Assembly (NCBI RefSeq): GCF_007559025.1
Contig: NZ_CP041765.1
Location: 678,679 to 742,678, forward strand
DNA length: 64,000 bases
Source: Tomitella fengzijianii
GTDB taxonomy: Bacteria; Actinomycetota; Actinomycetes; Mycobacteriales; Mycobacteriaceae
Direction: 5' to 3'
Numbering within the stretch: position 1 is the first letter of the stretch; each line of letters starts with the position of its first letter. Positions 9,271 to 18,036 of this stretch are shown here, in pieces. The notes beneath the pieces were generated by a model. It was given only the letters and a program-made list of their open reading frames with translations. It had not been told where the DNA came from and searched no databases. Position numbers and translations under genes: made by a program.

Positions 9271-9573
9271 ATGGATGCGGGATCGAGGATCGACGGAGCC
9301 GCCGGGGAGGCGCCGGATGACGGGGACACGACGGAAGTCGGGGAGGGCGCGGGTTCGGAGGACACCGCCGCGCTCGTCCGGGGCGCCGCCGCGGCGGAAC
9401 CGGCCATCGGGCTCGTGGCCGTGCGCGCGCTGCGGCGCCTCACCGAACGGCTCGAGAGCCTGCAGGTGGATGCGGCCCGCAGGCAGGGCTGGTCCTGGCA
9501 GGCGATAGCCGACCTTCTCCAGGTCAGTCGCCAAGCAGTGCACCAGAAGCACGGCCGGCGCACGCACCGTTGA
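9271..9573 (+). CDS. small HTH regulator paired with Clp-N protein
   Basis: 100 aa. An acidic Gly/Asp-rich head (1-40) is followed by helices and a C-terminal helix-turn-helix near residues 73-95 (GWSWQAIADLLQVSRQAVHQ). ATG 9271 is chosen because it sits 6 bases after the -10 and follows the operators; an upstream in-frame ATG at 9223 would lie inside the operator. There is no ribosome site, which fits a leaderless message. It is followed 82 bp later by the Clp-N protein, a pairing I recall from other actinobacteria. Likely an autoregulator of this two-gene unit. The target signal is unknown. Confidence 0.75.
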   Translation: MDAGSRIDGAAGEAPDDGDTTEVGEGAGSEDTAALVRGAAAAEPAIGLVAVRALRRLTERLESLQVDAARRQGWSWQAIADLLQVSRQAVHQKHGRRTHR

Positions 9574-9655
9574 TGCGGACCGCTCGGGGCGCATCCGGCA
9601 GCGCACAGTACGAAACAGACTGGCGCACAGTTCGAAACAGACTACGGAGGACACG

Positions 9656-10393
9656 ATGTTCGAAAGATTTGCGCGAGACGCGCGCCGCATAGTGATAGTG
9701 GCGCAGGATGAGGCGATCGACCTGGGAAGCGCCCAGGTGGACCCTCGGCACTACCTGCTCGCGATGCTGCTCGCGGCGGAACCGCCCGTGCGGAGAGTGC
9801 TCGAGGACGCGGGATTCACGGTGGAGCAGGTGCGCGACGATATCCGTACCGCCGACGCGACTGTGCACGACGCGGCGCAGGACCGGCCGGGGACGGCGCT
9901 GAACGCCGAGGACGTGGATGCGCTTCGCTCGATCGGAATCGATCTGGACGCGGTGCGTGAAAGCATCGAGGCGCAGTTCGGACCGGAAGCGCTCTCCGAC
10001 GAGGTCGCCGCTGATGATCCGGCGCCCGACGCGGGCTTGCGGGACGAAGAGCGTCCGTCGGAACGCGGACGGGGGAGGCCGGGCGATCGACGGCACCCCG
10101 ACGGCGATTGCGGCCACGGCCACGGCCGCGGCGGGCCGCACGGTCGCCGGGGCAGGGGCCGGCGCGGCGGCGGGCGCTTCGGCAGGGTTCGCTTGGACGC
10201 GGACGCGAAGAGATCTTTGCAATCCGGGTTGGGTCACGCCGTCCGTGAGCGGGCGGGGGAGATCACCGGCGCATACCTGTTGTTGGGGGTGCTGTCCGGC
10301 GCGTCGGGGCCTACCAAGCGGCTCATCGAAACCCGTACGACGACGGAAGCGCTGGCCGACCGAGTGAAGGCCTCGATGGGTTCCGCTGCGTGA
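9656..10393 (+). CDS. Clp N-terminal domain protein without ATPase module
   Basis: 245 aa. Residues 1-80 are a Clp-N repeat (FARDARRIVIVAQDEAIDL and DPRHYLLAMLLA), and residues 182-240 are a second half-repeat (ITGAYLLLGVLSG). They are joined by a Gly/Arg/His-rich linker (about 135-178) that looks disordered. No AAA+ Walker motifs are present, so it cannot be a ClpC/ClpB unfoldase itself. Clp-N domains bind adaptors or aggregated substrates, so it may act as an adaptor, decoy or stress sensor. A good ribosome site (GGAGG) precedes ATG 9656. Probably co-transcribed with the HTH gene. Confidence 0.8.
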   Translation: MFERFARDARRIVIVAQDEAIDLGSAQVDPRHYLLAMLLAAEPPVRRVLEDAGFTVEQVRDDIRTADATVHDAAQDRPGTALNAEDVDALRSIGIDLDAVRESIEAQFGPEALSDEVAADDPAPDAGLRDEERPSERGRGRPGDRRHPDGDCGHGHGRGGPHGRRGRGRRGGGRFGRVRLDADAKRSLQSGLGHAVRERAGEITGAYLLLGVLSGASGPTKRLIETRTTTEALADRVKASMGSAA

Positions 10394-10430
10394 CGGTGGC
10401 GCGCAGCCGCGACGATGGCACGATGGTCTG

Positions 10431-10814
10431 ATGATCAGTTTCGGAGTGCGCCTCGTCAGCAACGCGGTCGCCATCTGGGTGGCGACCTATCTGCTGGCCG
10501 GCATCTCGCTCGACACCGACCAGCACGACACGGCGACGGCCGTCCTGGTGTTCCTCGGGGTCGCCCTGGTGTTCACGGTGGTCAACCTGATCATCAAGCC
10601 GATAGTCATGGTGCTGTCCCTGCCGCTGCTGATCCTGACGCTGGGGATCTTCTACTTCGTGGTGAACGCGTTGATGCTCATGTTCACCGCGTGGCTGTCG
10701 CAGGAGTTCGGCTGGGGCTTCGAAGTCGAGGGATTCGGCACCGCCCTGCTCGGCGCCATCGTGATCTCGATCGTCAACATGATCCTGTCGGTTCTGATCC
10801 CCGATCGTCGCTGA
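10431..10814 (+). CDS. phage-holin-4 family (YvlD-like) four-helix membrane protein
   Basis: 127 aa, almost entirely four hydrophobic helices with short loops, matching the phage_holin_4_2/YvlD family found in many bacterial chromosomes. Despite the name these are not tied to lysis. No phage genes are near. It starts at ATG 10431, six bases after a CACGAT hexamer that could be a weak -10, so a leaderless start is possible; no ribosome site is visible. It lies 37 bp after the Clp-N gene, so it may also be the third gene of that unit. The 3' end faces menA with a hairpin between. Confidence 0.75.
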   Translation: MISFGVRLVSNAVAIWVATYLLAGISLDTDQHDTATAVLVFLGVALVFTVVNLIIKPIVMVLSLPLLILTLGIFYFVVNALMLMFTAWLSQEFGWGFEVEGFGTALLGAIVISIVNMILSVLIPDRR

Positions 10815-10851
10815 TCCCCGATGATCGCCGCCGACGGGCGCAGGACGCCCG

Positions 10852-10873
10852 GGACTCGCGACTATGCGAGTCC
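10852..10873. terminator. hairpin at the menA stop between convergent genes
   Basis: Eight-bp arms 10852-10859 and 10866-10873 around a GACTAT loop. It overlaps the menA stop codon and lies 37 bp after the holin-like gene. No U-tract. Confidence 0.4.
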
Positions 10874-11731
10874 GAGCGCGAGGCCGGTGGCGACCGACCA
10901 GGCGAGCATCGCCAGACCCGTGTCGCGGAGCGCGGGGATGAGCGCCATGCCGTCGGCGCCGGTACGCACCGGTGCGGCGGCGCGGGCGGCGAGGGGCAGG
11001 GCGATCACGGCGAAGAGAGCCCATGGACTGCGGAATGCGAGCGCGACGGTGGCCGCGAAGGGCACCGCCATCAGCACCATGAAGAGCACCCGCGTCCGTG
11101 CGTCACCCAGGGTGACGGCGAGGGTGGTCTTGCCGGTCTCGCCGTCGGAATCGATGTCGCGGAGGTTGTTGGTGACCAGCACGGCGCTCGAGAAACAGCC
11201 GACCGCCACCGCACAGGCGATCCCCGCCCAGTCGACGCGGCCCGCCTGGACGAACTCGGTGCCGAGCACCGCCACCAGACCGAAGAACACGAACACCGCG
11301 ATCTCGCCGAAACCGGCGTACCCGTAAGGCTTGGAGCCGCCGGTGTAGAACCAGGCGCCGAGCACGCACAGGATGCCGACGATGATCAGCCACCACGCGC
11401 TGACGAGCGAGAGGGCGACACCCGCGATCCCGGCGACGCCGAAGCACGCGAACGCGGCGAGCTTCACGGCGCCCGGCCGGGCGGCGCCGGAACCGACGAG
11501 CCGCATGGGACCGACACGCTCGTCGTCCGTGCCGCGGATGCCGTCCGAGTAGTCGTTGGCGAAGTTGACGCCGATGATCAGTGCAACGGCGACGACGAGT
11601 GCCAGCAGCGCCTTCCACCACACGAAGCCGTCGATGGACGCGGCCGCTCCGGTACCGGCGACGACGGGCGCGATGGCGTTGGGAAGTGTCTTGGGGCGTG
11701 CGCCCTCGATCCAGTCGGCGATGGTGGCCAT
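10862..11731 (-). CDS. menA: 1,4-dihydroxy-2-naphthoate polyprenyltransferase
   Basis: 289 aa UbiA-superfamily membrane prenyltransferase with about eight helices. The first Asp-rich site is [14 protein letters not shown] (residues 56-69), which binds the Mg-diphosphate of the polyprenyl donor; a second polar site near residue 180 ([14 protein letters not shown]) completes it. It attaches the polyprenyl chain to DHNA to give demethylmenaquinone. It stands apart from the other men genes, as in Mtb (Rv0534c). No clear promoter seen upstream of ATG 11731. Confidence 0.93.
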   Translation of the reverse strand: MATIADWIEGARPKTLPNAIAPVVAGTGAAASIDGFVWWKALLALVVAVALIIGVNFANDYSDGIRGTDDERVGPMRLVGSGAARPGAVKLAAFACFGVAGIAGVALSLVSAWWLIIVGILCVLGAWFYTGGSKPYGYAGFGEIAVFVFFGLVAVLGTEFVQAGRVDWAGIACAVAVGCFSSAVLVTNNLRDIDSDGETGKTTLAVTLGDARTRVLFMVLMAVPFAATVALAFRSPWALFAVIALPLAARAAAPVRTGADGMALIPALRDTGLAMLAWSVATGLALGLA

Positions 11732-11785
11732 GGTGTGGAGTCTTTCAGCACGGCCCGACGGGTCTGTCGCCGGTGTGCAACACCC

Positions 11786-12325
11786 TCAACACCGCGGCGG
11801 CATTGCGGGCATCGGCAGCGACTCGACGGCGGGCATCCCGCGTGCTTCAGTGAACAACCGCGAGAAGAAGCTCTCCAGTGCGGGGAGCTCGTCGTCGGTG
11901 ATGTGCCGCGTGAAGTGCCGTCTGATTCCCTCGCGGTGGACGCGTGCGGCGTCGCGGAGCCGATCGCGGCCGGCGCCGGTGAGGGAGACGCGGACCCCGC
12001 GGCGATCGGTGCTCAGTCGCACGCGTTCGACGAGGCCTGCCGATTCGAGCTTGTCGACGACACGGGTGAGACCGCTGGTGGTCACGAGGACGCCCTCGGC
12101 GAGTTCCCCCATGCGCATGGCGCCGTCGGCGCTGTCCCGCAGGCGCAGCAGCACGTCGTATTGCGCCAGGGTCAGGCCGGCTTGCTCCGCCAGTTCTTCG
12201 CCCAGTTCCTGGACGATGATGCTGTGGGCGAACAGCATGTCTCGCCACACGCGCAGCGACCTCGCATCGGAGGTCGTCGGGTCGGCGACCGCGGTCGCGT
12301 TCTGGTCGTGTGGGGAGTCGGGCAC
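11786..12325 (-). CDS. MarR family transcriptional regulator
   Basis: 179 aa winged-helix regulator. The core is ELGEELAEQAGLTLAQYDVLLRL, the recognition segment LAEGVLVTTSGLTRVVDKLE, and the wing RDRRGVRVSLTGAG-like (here STDRRGVRVSLTGAG). The N-terminal 30 residues are variable. The GTG start at 12325 follows GAGGA at about 9 bases. It is divergent from the SARP-like gene, and the 200-bp gap holds a MarR-like palindrome, so it probably controls that promoter and perhaps its own. Ligand unknown. Confidence 0.85.
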   Translation of the reverse strand: MPDSPHDQNATAVADPTTSDARSLRVWRDMLFAHSIIVQELGEELAEQAGLTLAQYDVLLRLRDSADGAMRMGELAEGVLVTTSGLTRVVDKLESAGLVERVRLSTDRRGVRVSLTGAGRDRLRDAARVHREGIRRHFTRHITDDELPALESFFSRLFTEARGMPAVESLPMPAMPPRC

Positions 12326-12455
12326 GGGGATCGGTCCTCATGGATGTTCGGTGGCCGGAATCGGCCGACGGATCGGAATCGTACGGTGGGGCATGTGCGG
12401 GCGGAGGGTCGGGCCGCAGACGCGAGCCGGTCGGGGACGGGGCCTGGGTCTGGTA

Positions 12456-12469
12456 GTTGCTTTTGCAAC
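12456..12469. promoter_or_regulatory. GTTGC-TTTT-GCAAC palindrome (candidate MarR operator)
   Basis: Five-bp arms around TTTT in an AT-rich patch of an otherwise GC-rich gap. TTGC/GCAA half-sites are common for MarR proteins. The right half contains the TTGCAA -35 of the plus-strand promoter. Confidence 0.5.
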
Positions 12470-12492
12470 AATCGTACCCTCGCAATTATCCT
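12464..12492 (+). promoter_or_regulatory. promoter TTGCAA-N17-TATCCT
   Basis: -35 at 12464-12469 and -10 at 12487-12492, predicted start near 12499. It faces the SARP-like gene and is overlapped by the palindrome. Confidence 0.5.
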
Positions 12493-12527
12493 GCTGCCGA
12501 TACCAGTACCGGGCCGCGTGTTGATCG

Positions 12528-15500
12528 ATGAGGGATGCGGTGGCGGGCGCCGGTCCGCATACGATAGGCGCTGACGTGGTGGATGACGGGATTGCACAGG
12601 CGGAGGCGGCGTGGGCCGCGGATGCGGTCGTCGCCGTCCTGGGTCCGGTGTCGGTGCTGCGGGACGGTGGCCTCGTTCCCGTGCCCGGTCGGCGCCCGCG
12701 CACGCTGCTGGCGGCCTTGGCCCTGGATCCCGGCCGATTCACCAGCGCGTCGTCGTTGATCGACGAGGTCTGGGGCGATGCATTGCCCCGGGATCCGATG
12801 AACGCCCTGCACACTCAGCTGTCCCGGCTGCGCGCGCTGCTCCCGGACGATGTGCTGGAACAAGGCCCGGCCGGATACCGGCTGGCACTGGCGCGCAGCG
12901 GGGTTGACCTGTCCGCTGCGGAGGACAGGATCGTCGGCGCGGAGGCGGCGGCCCTGCGTGGCGAAGCGGCCCCGGCGCTGGTGCTGCTCGACCGCATCGG
13001 CGGACTGATGCGCGGCGTTCCCGGCGATGATCTGCCGGACGGCCCTGTGCGCGATGCGCTGCGGGCGTCCGCATCCCGGCTGCGGAAGCGCGCAGAGGTG
13101 GTGTACATCGACGGTGCGATCGCAGCGGGCAGGCACGCGGATGCATTGCCGCTACTGCGTGAACACTGTGAGAGCCGGCCGCTGGATGAGCCGGCGCACG
13201 CGAAGCTGATGCGCGTGCTCGCGGAGACGGGCCGTGGAAACGAGGCGGTCGCGCTGTACGCGAAGCTCCGCTCGAGGCTGGCGGACGGGCTCGGTACCGA
13301 CCCGTCCGAAGAGCTGAGTGCCGTGCACCTGGCGATCCTGCGCGGCGAACTTGGCGGCGTGCCGGACGGCGGCGGTGACGCGCCCACGGAGTCGGCGGCG
13401 CCGTGGTCGATCGGGCTGCGTGCGGAGCCGAACGCGCTCATCGGGCGCGATGCGGACCTGGCCGCGGTGCACGCGCTCCTCGGGTCGTCGCGCGTCGTCA
13501 CCATCGTGGGGCCCGGCGGGACGGGCAAGACCCGGCTGGCCAACAGGGTCGGCACGACCCGGACGGAGCACAGCCGGGTGGCGCTGGTGGAGCTGGTCGG
13601 GGTGCGCAGCGATGAGGACGTGGCGGCCGCCGTCGCGGGGACGCTGGGCCTGGGTGACGCCGACCTCGCCGACAGGCTTTTGACCGACCCGGTGGCGCGC
13701 AGGCAGTCGCGCGCGGCGACAGACCCGAGGGACCGGCTCAGGCAGTCGTTGACATCCACTCCGACGCTGCTGATTCTGGACAACTGCGAACAGGTCGTCG
13801 GCGCATGCGCCGAACTCGTGGCCGACCTCACCGCGTCGTGCCCGCACCTGACCGTTCTCGCCACGAGCCGTATCCCGCTGATGATCTCCGCGGAGTGGAC
13901 GTACCCGCTGGCGCCGTTGCCGGTGGCGCAGGGGGACCCGGGCCGCCGCGACCCGGCGGCCGCGTCTCCGGCCACGGAACTGTTCGCCGCGCGTGCGCGT
14001 GCGGTGCGGCCTTCGGTACGGCTCGACGACGCGGCCGTAGCGCGGCTGTGCACTGCGTTGGACGGGCTTCCGCTGGCGATCGAACTCGCTGCGGCGCGTG
14101 TCCGCACGATGAGTGTGGAACAGATCAACGAGCGCCTGAGCGATCGTTTCGCGCTGCTCAACGGCGGTGATCGGGCGGCACCGCGACGTCATCGCACGTT
14201 GCACGCGGTGATCGACTGGAGCTGGAACCTCCTCGGCCGCCGCGAGCAGGACGCGATGCGGCGGCTCTGCTTCTTCCCCGGAGGCTTCGGAATCGACGCC
14301 GCGCGCCACGTGATCGGCCACGGCGACGAGGGCGCGGATGGCGACGGGGCGGTCTCGGTCGACGACGCGATCACGGCGCTTGTCGAGCAGTCCATGCTGG
14401 AGGTCGCCGAGACGGACGAGCCGTCGGGGCTGAGGTACCACATGCTGGAGACGGTGCGCGAGTTCGGTTTGCGCCGGCTCGAATCCGAGCCCGGCGAACA
14501 CGACGAGGTGGAGTCCCGGTTCTGCGAGTGGGCCGCGGAGCTGTCCACCCGGGCCACGATGCAGATCATCCACGGCGGAACAGCCGAGTCCATGCTGGAG
14601 ATCGAAGTCGAGCACGAGAATCTGGTCTTCGTCCTGCGTGCGGGCCTGGAAGCGGGGCGGACGCCGGTCGTGCTGCCGGTGTTCGCCGTGCTCGCGGCGT
14701 ACTGGTCCATCCGCGGCTCGCACCCGGAGGCGGCACTGTGGGGCGGGCGCGTGCAGGAGCACTGGTCCGAGCTCGAGGCTCGCGACCGGCGCCTGGGGCG
14801 GGAGCGGATGGCGTGGGCACGTGACGAGGCGATCGACACCGATGTGCTGTACGTGGTCCTTCTCATCGTCTTCGGCTACCAGCTCGTCCTCAACGATCGT
14901 CGCGCCATCGCACGGACACGCGGACGCATCCGCACCCTGCTGCGCATGAGGCCGCCTATCGGTGCGGAAGTCGGCTTCCTCGTGCGGATGGCGACGGTGA
15001 CGAAGCCGGTGCAGCTGGGGCGGATGTTCGCGCGTGGCGTGCGGTCCGCCGACCCGGGGGTGCGTGCTATCGCCCATTCCTTCCGCGCCAACACGCACGA
15101 GAATTCCGGCCACTGGGCCGAGGCCCGGCGTGACGCGGTGCTGGCACTGGACCTTGCCCGGCAGCGGGGCGACCGGTGGAGCGAGGGGATGTCCGCCCAG
15201 ATGCTCGGCCAGCTTTCCGGCCAGGCAGGTCGCCACAGCGAGGCCGTGGACTATTACCGGCTCGCCGCGCGGGTCCTGTGGGAGGTGCACGCCTACGAGG
15301 AGAGCATCCAGATCCGCGGCTTCATCGCGGCGGCGCTCGTCGGCGCCGGCAACCCGGAGGCGGGCCGGCGCGAGGCCCTCGCCGCGCGCGGTATCGGCGA
15401 GGTCGTGGGGGCGTCGGCGCCGGGTGGACGGCACCCCGACTCGCAGTACCGGGCGTCGATCGCCGCGGCCTTGGCGGAGGCGGCCCTGGCGGAAGGCGAC

Positions 15501-16034
15501 GTGGACCGCGGCATGCGCCGGTACTGGGAGGCCGTGACGGACGGCATCGGGGTGCACGGCACCGATCAGTCGGCGGCTGTCGATCCGCACATGGGCCTTT
15601 TGATCGCGGCGGCCACCTGTGCGCATGCGGAAGGCGGAGACGCGTCGCGCGCGTGCGAGCTCGCGCGGATACTGGCTCGCGGAGTGGTGCCGAGGCTCAC
15701 CGCGGGCCTCGCGGGATCGAGGGAATCGGTGGTCGATCTGCCCGTCACCGCCGCGATTCTGCTCGCGATGACCGTGGCGGAGTTCGTCGGTCACAGCGCA
15801 GGCGGGGACGCCGAAGCCGCCCTTTTCGCGTGGGAGTTGGCGTTGGCGTCGCGGGCGCACGCGCGGCAGGACTACCCGTCGATGCGGCTGGGCAGGTGGA
15901 CGGACGTCGCCCGGATCGCCGCGGGCGATGCGGAGGTCGAGGCCGCACGTCGTCGAGCAGCGCGCCTGGTGCGGCCCGCGCTGGTCCGGGAGCTGGTGGC
16001 AGCTTTGGGCCGCGACCGGCCCGCACTCGGATGA
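12528..16034 (+). CDS. BTAD/NB-ARC (AfsR/SARP-like) large transcriptional regulator
   Basis: 1168 aa from ATG 12528. An OmpR-like DNA-binding domain (about 33-115) is followed by a bacterial transcriptional activation domain to about 265. Then comes an NB-ARC ATPase with Walker A GPGGTGKT (about 328) and Walker B LLILDNCEQVV (about 415), a winged-helix region, and a long helical TPR-like C-terminus. Such proteins activate promoters in response to an unknown signal sensed by the ATPase/TPR part. No ribosome site precedes 12528. An in-frame GTG at 12576, ten bases after TACGAT, is an alternative start. The neighbouring targets may include the drug-exporter genes that follow convergently. Confidence 0.83.
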   Translation: MRDAVAGAGPHTIGADVVDDGIAQAEAAWAADAVVAVLGPVSVLRDGGLVPVPGRRPRTLLAALALDPGRFTSASSLIDEVWGDALPRDPMNALHTQLSRLRALLPDDVLEQGPAGYRLALARSGVDLSAAEDRIVGAEAAALRGEAAPALVLLDRIGGLMRGVPGDDLPDGPVRDALRASASRLRKRAEVVYIDGAIAAGRHADALPLLREHCESRPLDEPAHAKLMRVLAETGRGNEAVALYAKLRSRLADGLGTDPSEELSAVHLAILRGELGGVPDGGGDAPTESAAPWSIGLRAEPNALIGRDADLAAVHALLGSSRVVTIVGPGGTGKTRLANRVGTTRTEHSRVALVELVGVRSDEDVAAAVAGTLGLGDADLADRLLTDPVARRQSRAATDPRDRLRQSLTSTPTLLILDNCEQVVGACAELVADLTASCPHLTVLATSRIPLMISAEWTYPLAPLPVAQGDPGRRDPAAASPATELFAARARAVRPSVRLDDAAVARLCTALDGLPLAIELAAARVRTMSVEQINERLSDRFALLNGGDRAAPRRHRTLHAVIDWSWNLLGRREQDAMRRLCFFPGGFGIDAARHVIGHGDEGADGDGAVSVDDAITALVEQSMLEVAETDEPSGLRYHMLETVREFGLRRLESEPGEHDEVESRFCEWAAELSTRATMQIIHGGTAESMLEIEVEHENLVFVLRAGLEAGRTPVVLPVFAVLAAYWSIRGSHPEAALWGGRVQEHWSELEARDRRLGRERMAWARDEAIDTDVLYVVLLIVFGYQLVLNDRRAIARTRGRIRTLLRMRPPIGAEVGFLVRMATVTKPVQLGRMFARGVRSADPGVRAIAHSFRANTHENSGHWAEARRDAVLALDLARQRGDRWSEGMSAQMLGQLSGQAGRHSEAVDYYRLAARVLWEVHAYEESIQIRGFIAAALVGAGNPEAGRREALAARGIGEVVGASAPGGRHPDSQYRASIAAALAEAALAEGDVDRGMRRYWEAVTDGIGVHGTDQSAAVDPHMGLLIAAATCAHAEGGDASRACELARILARGVVPRLTAGLAGSRESVVDLPVTAAILLAMTVAEFVGHSAGGDAEAALFAWELALASRAHARQDYPSMRLGRWTDVARIAAGDAEVEAARRRAARLVRPALVRELVAALGRDRPALG

Positions 16035-16043
16035 GCGCGGGCC
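16018..16043. terminator. weak hairpin over the SARP stop codon
   Basis: Seven-bp GC arms 16018-16024 and 16037-16043 span the stop codon in the 42-bp gap between convergent genes. No U-tract; low certainty. Confidence 0.3.
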
Positions 16044-16076
16044 GATCGCGGCCGGGTGGCGGCACCGACGGAAGGC

Positions 16077-16943
16077 TCAGGCTTTGCGCATGTAGGCGCG
16101 CACCGTGATCGGTGCCATCACGGCCACCACGACGGCGGCGGCGGCGAGGGTCCAGACGACCTCCATGCCCACGTGCCCGTTGTTCGCCAGTTCTCGTACG
16201 GCGCTCACCAGGTGCGAGACGGGGTTGATCTTGACGAAGCCCTGAAGCCAGCCCGGCATGGTCTCGACCGGGACGAAGGCGTTGGACATGAAAGTGAGGG
16301 GGAAGAGCACGATCATCGACACGCCCTGCACCGTCGACGCCTTGTTCATCACCACGCCCATGAAGGCGAATATCCAGCTGATCGCCCAGGCGCACACGAT
16401 CACGAGGACGCCGGCCGCGATCACGCCGAGCGCTCCGCCGCCGGGGCGGTAGCCCATGATGAGGCCGACGATGAACGTGATCACGGTGGCCACCCCGTAG
16501 CGGACCACGTCCGCCAGCAGCGCGCCCGACAGCGGCGATATGCGGGCGATCGGCAGCGACTTGAACCTGTCGAACACGCCCTTGTCCATGTCCTCCCGCA
16601 ACTGCGTGCCGGTGACGATGGACGTCACGATCACCGTCTGCACGAGGATGCCGGGGATCACCACCGGCAGATAGTCGTCCACGGCGCCGGAGATCGCGCC
16701 GCCGAAGATGTAGGTGAACATCAACGTGAAGATGATCGGCTGGACCACCACGTCGAACAGCTGCTCGGGGTTGTGCTTGATCTTCAGCAGTCCGCGGTAG
16801 GCCATGGTGCGCGTGTGAGACAGCGTCTGCCGCAGGCCGACGGTGTGAGACGTCGCCGTGACGCGGCGGGGAGTCGGCACCGCATGCGGCGAGCGGTCCG
16901 GATCCGGACGTGCGGGTGCGGCGGTCGTGGTCGTGGTCGTCAT
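16077..16943 (-). CDS. ABC-2 type exporter permease (DrrB-like)
   Basis: 288 aa with six predicted helices. An N-terminal Thr/Pro-rich cytoplasmic tail leads into AYRGLLKIKHNPEQLFD, the DrrB-type first-helix entry, and TSIVTGTQLREDMDKGVFDR is the conserved coupling-loop region. With the ATPase it should form a daunorubicin-resistance-type drug or lipid exporter. ATG 16943 overlaps the ATPase stop (ATGA), which sets the start. The substrate cannot be read from sequence; in this order DrrAB pairs also export complex lipids. Confidence 0.86.
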   Translation of the reverse strand: MTTTTTTAAPARPDPDRSPHAVPTPRRVTATSHTVGLRQTLSHTRTMAYRGLLKIKHNPEQLFDVVVQPIIFTLMFTYIFGGAISGAVDDYLPVVIPGILVQTVIVTSIVTGTQLREDMDKGVFDRFKSLPIARISPLSGALLADVVRYGVATVITFIVGLIMGYRPGGGALGVIAAGVLVIVCAWAISWIFAFMGVVMNKASTVQGVSMIVLFPLTFMSNAFVPVETMPGWLQGFVKINPVSHLVSAVRELANNGHVGMEVVWTLAAAAVVVAVMAPITVRAYMRKA

Positions 16944-17959
16944 TGTGCGCCCCCGTTCTGGGTTCCGGTGTCCCGCGCGTCGGCCGGGGCACCGGTGATG
17001 GTGAGGAACACCTCGTCGAGGCTCGGCTTCTGCACCGTCAGCTCGGCGGCGATGATGCCGTGTTCCCGCAGGTGGATGAGGAGGTCGGGCGTCTGGGCGG
17101 GATCCGCCATCGGTGCGGTCAGCCGGCCCGATTCGGCCGTCATGCCCACCGTTCCCCCCAACGCCTCGGAGATGAGGACGCGTGCGCGTTCGCTCTGCGC
17201 GGGGTCCGCCAGCGTGATCTGCAGCGACGAGCCGCCGATCGACGCCTTGAGGTCGTCCGCGGTGCCGTCGGCCACCACCCGGCCGTGGTCGATGACGGCG
17301 ATGCGGTCCGCGAGCTGATCGGCCTCGTCCAGGTACTGGGTGGTCAGCAGCACCGTGGAGCCGTCGGTGACGAGCCTGCGGATCGTCTCCCACATCTGTG
17401 TGCGCGCGTGCGGGTCCAGGCCGGTGGTCGGCTCGTCCAGGTAGAGCAGCGGCGGCGCCGAGATGAGGCTGGCCGCCAGGTCGAGCCGGCGGCGCATGCC
17501 CCCGGAGAAGTTCTTCAGCGGCCGTGCGGCGGCTTCGGTGAGGTTGAACTCCTCGAGCAGCTCGGCGGCGCGCCGGTTGGCGTCGCGCCGGCCGAGCCCC
17601 AGCAGGCGGGAGAATACGACGAGATTCTCGGTGGCGGTCAGATCCTCGTCGACCGAGGCGTACTGGCCGGTGACGCCGATGAGTGAGCGCACCGCGGTCG
17701 GTTCGCGGCGGACGTCGTGCCCGAAGATCCGGGCTTCGCCCGAGGTGGCCCGCAGCAGTGTCGCGAGCATGCGGATGGTGGTCGTCTTGCCGGCGCCGTT
17801 GGGGCCGAGGACCCCGTACACGGTGCCGGTGGGAACGGTGAGGCTGACGCCGTCGACCGCGCGGAACCCGCCGAACTCCTTGACGAGATCCACCGCCTCG
17901 ATCGCCGGCGGGCTGGTGATGGCGGCCGTGTCAGGGGCCGCCGGTTCAGTGACTGTCAT
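16940..17959 (-). CDS. ABC exporter ATPase (DrrA-like)
   Basis: 339 aa. Walker A is GPNGAGKTTT, the signature is NFSGGMRRRLDLAASL, Walker B is LLYLDEPTTGLDP, and the H-loop follows near LLTTQYLDEADQL. The C-terminal 100 residues match the DrrA-type extension (DUF4162-like). It energises the adjacent permease. ATG 17959 is chosen because the ATPase fold begins about 20 residues later; the open frame upstream runs into the TetR gene antisense to nothing useful. The gap to the TetR gene is 77 bp, and all three may form one self-regulated unit. Confidence 0.9.
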   Translation of the reverse strand: MTVTEPAAPDTAAITSPPAIEAVDLVKEFGGFRAVDGVSLTVPTGTVYGVLGPNGAGKTTTIRMLATLLRATSGEARIFGHDVRREPTAVRSLIGVTGQYASVDEDLTATENLVVFSRLLGLGRRDANRRAAELLEEFNLTEAAARPLKNFSGGMRRRLDLAASLISAPPLLYLDEPTTGLDPHARTQMWETIRRLVTDGSTVLLTTQYLDEADQLADRIAVIDHGRVVADGTADDLKASIGGSSLQITLADPAQSERARVLISEALGGTVGMTAESGRLTAPMADPAQTPDLLIHLREHGIIAAELTVQKPSLDEVFLTITGAPADARDTGTQNGGAQ

Positions 17960-18036
17960 GGACACGATGGTGCGGTGGCCCGCTTGCAGAACGCTTGCAG
18001 CGGCCCTGCACCTGATTGCAGACCGCTGTCGCCGGA

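Noticed and set aside
10431..10814. Phage origin for the holin-family protein
   Set aside because: The family is widespread in chromosomes and no phage genes, integrase or attachment repeats are near.
13152..15860. About 900-codon minus-strand frame opposite the SARP-like gene
   Set aside because: Low-complexity Arg/His/Val text, no ribosome site, and the plus-strand frame has recognisable ATPase motifs.
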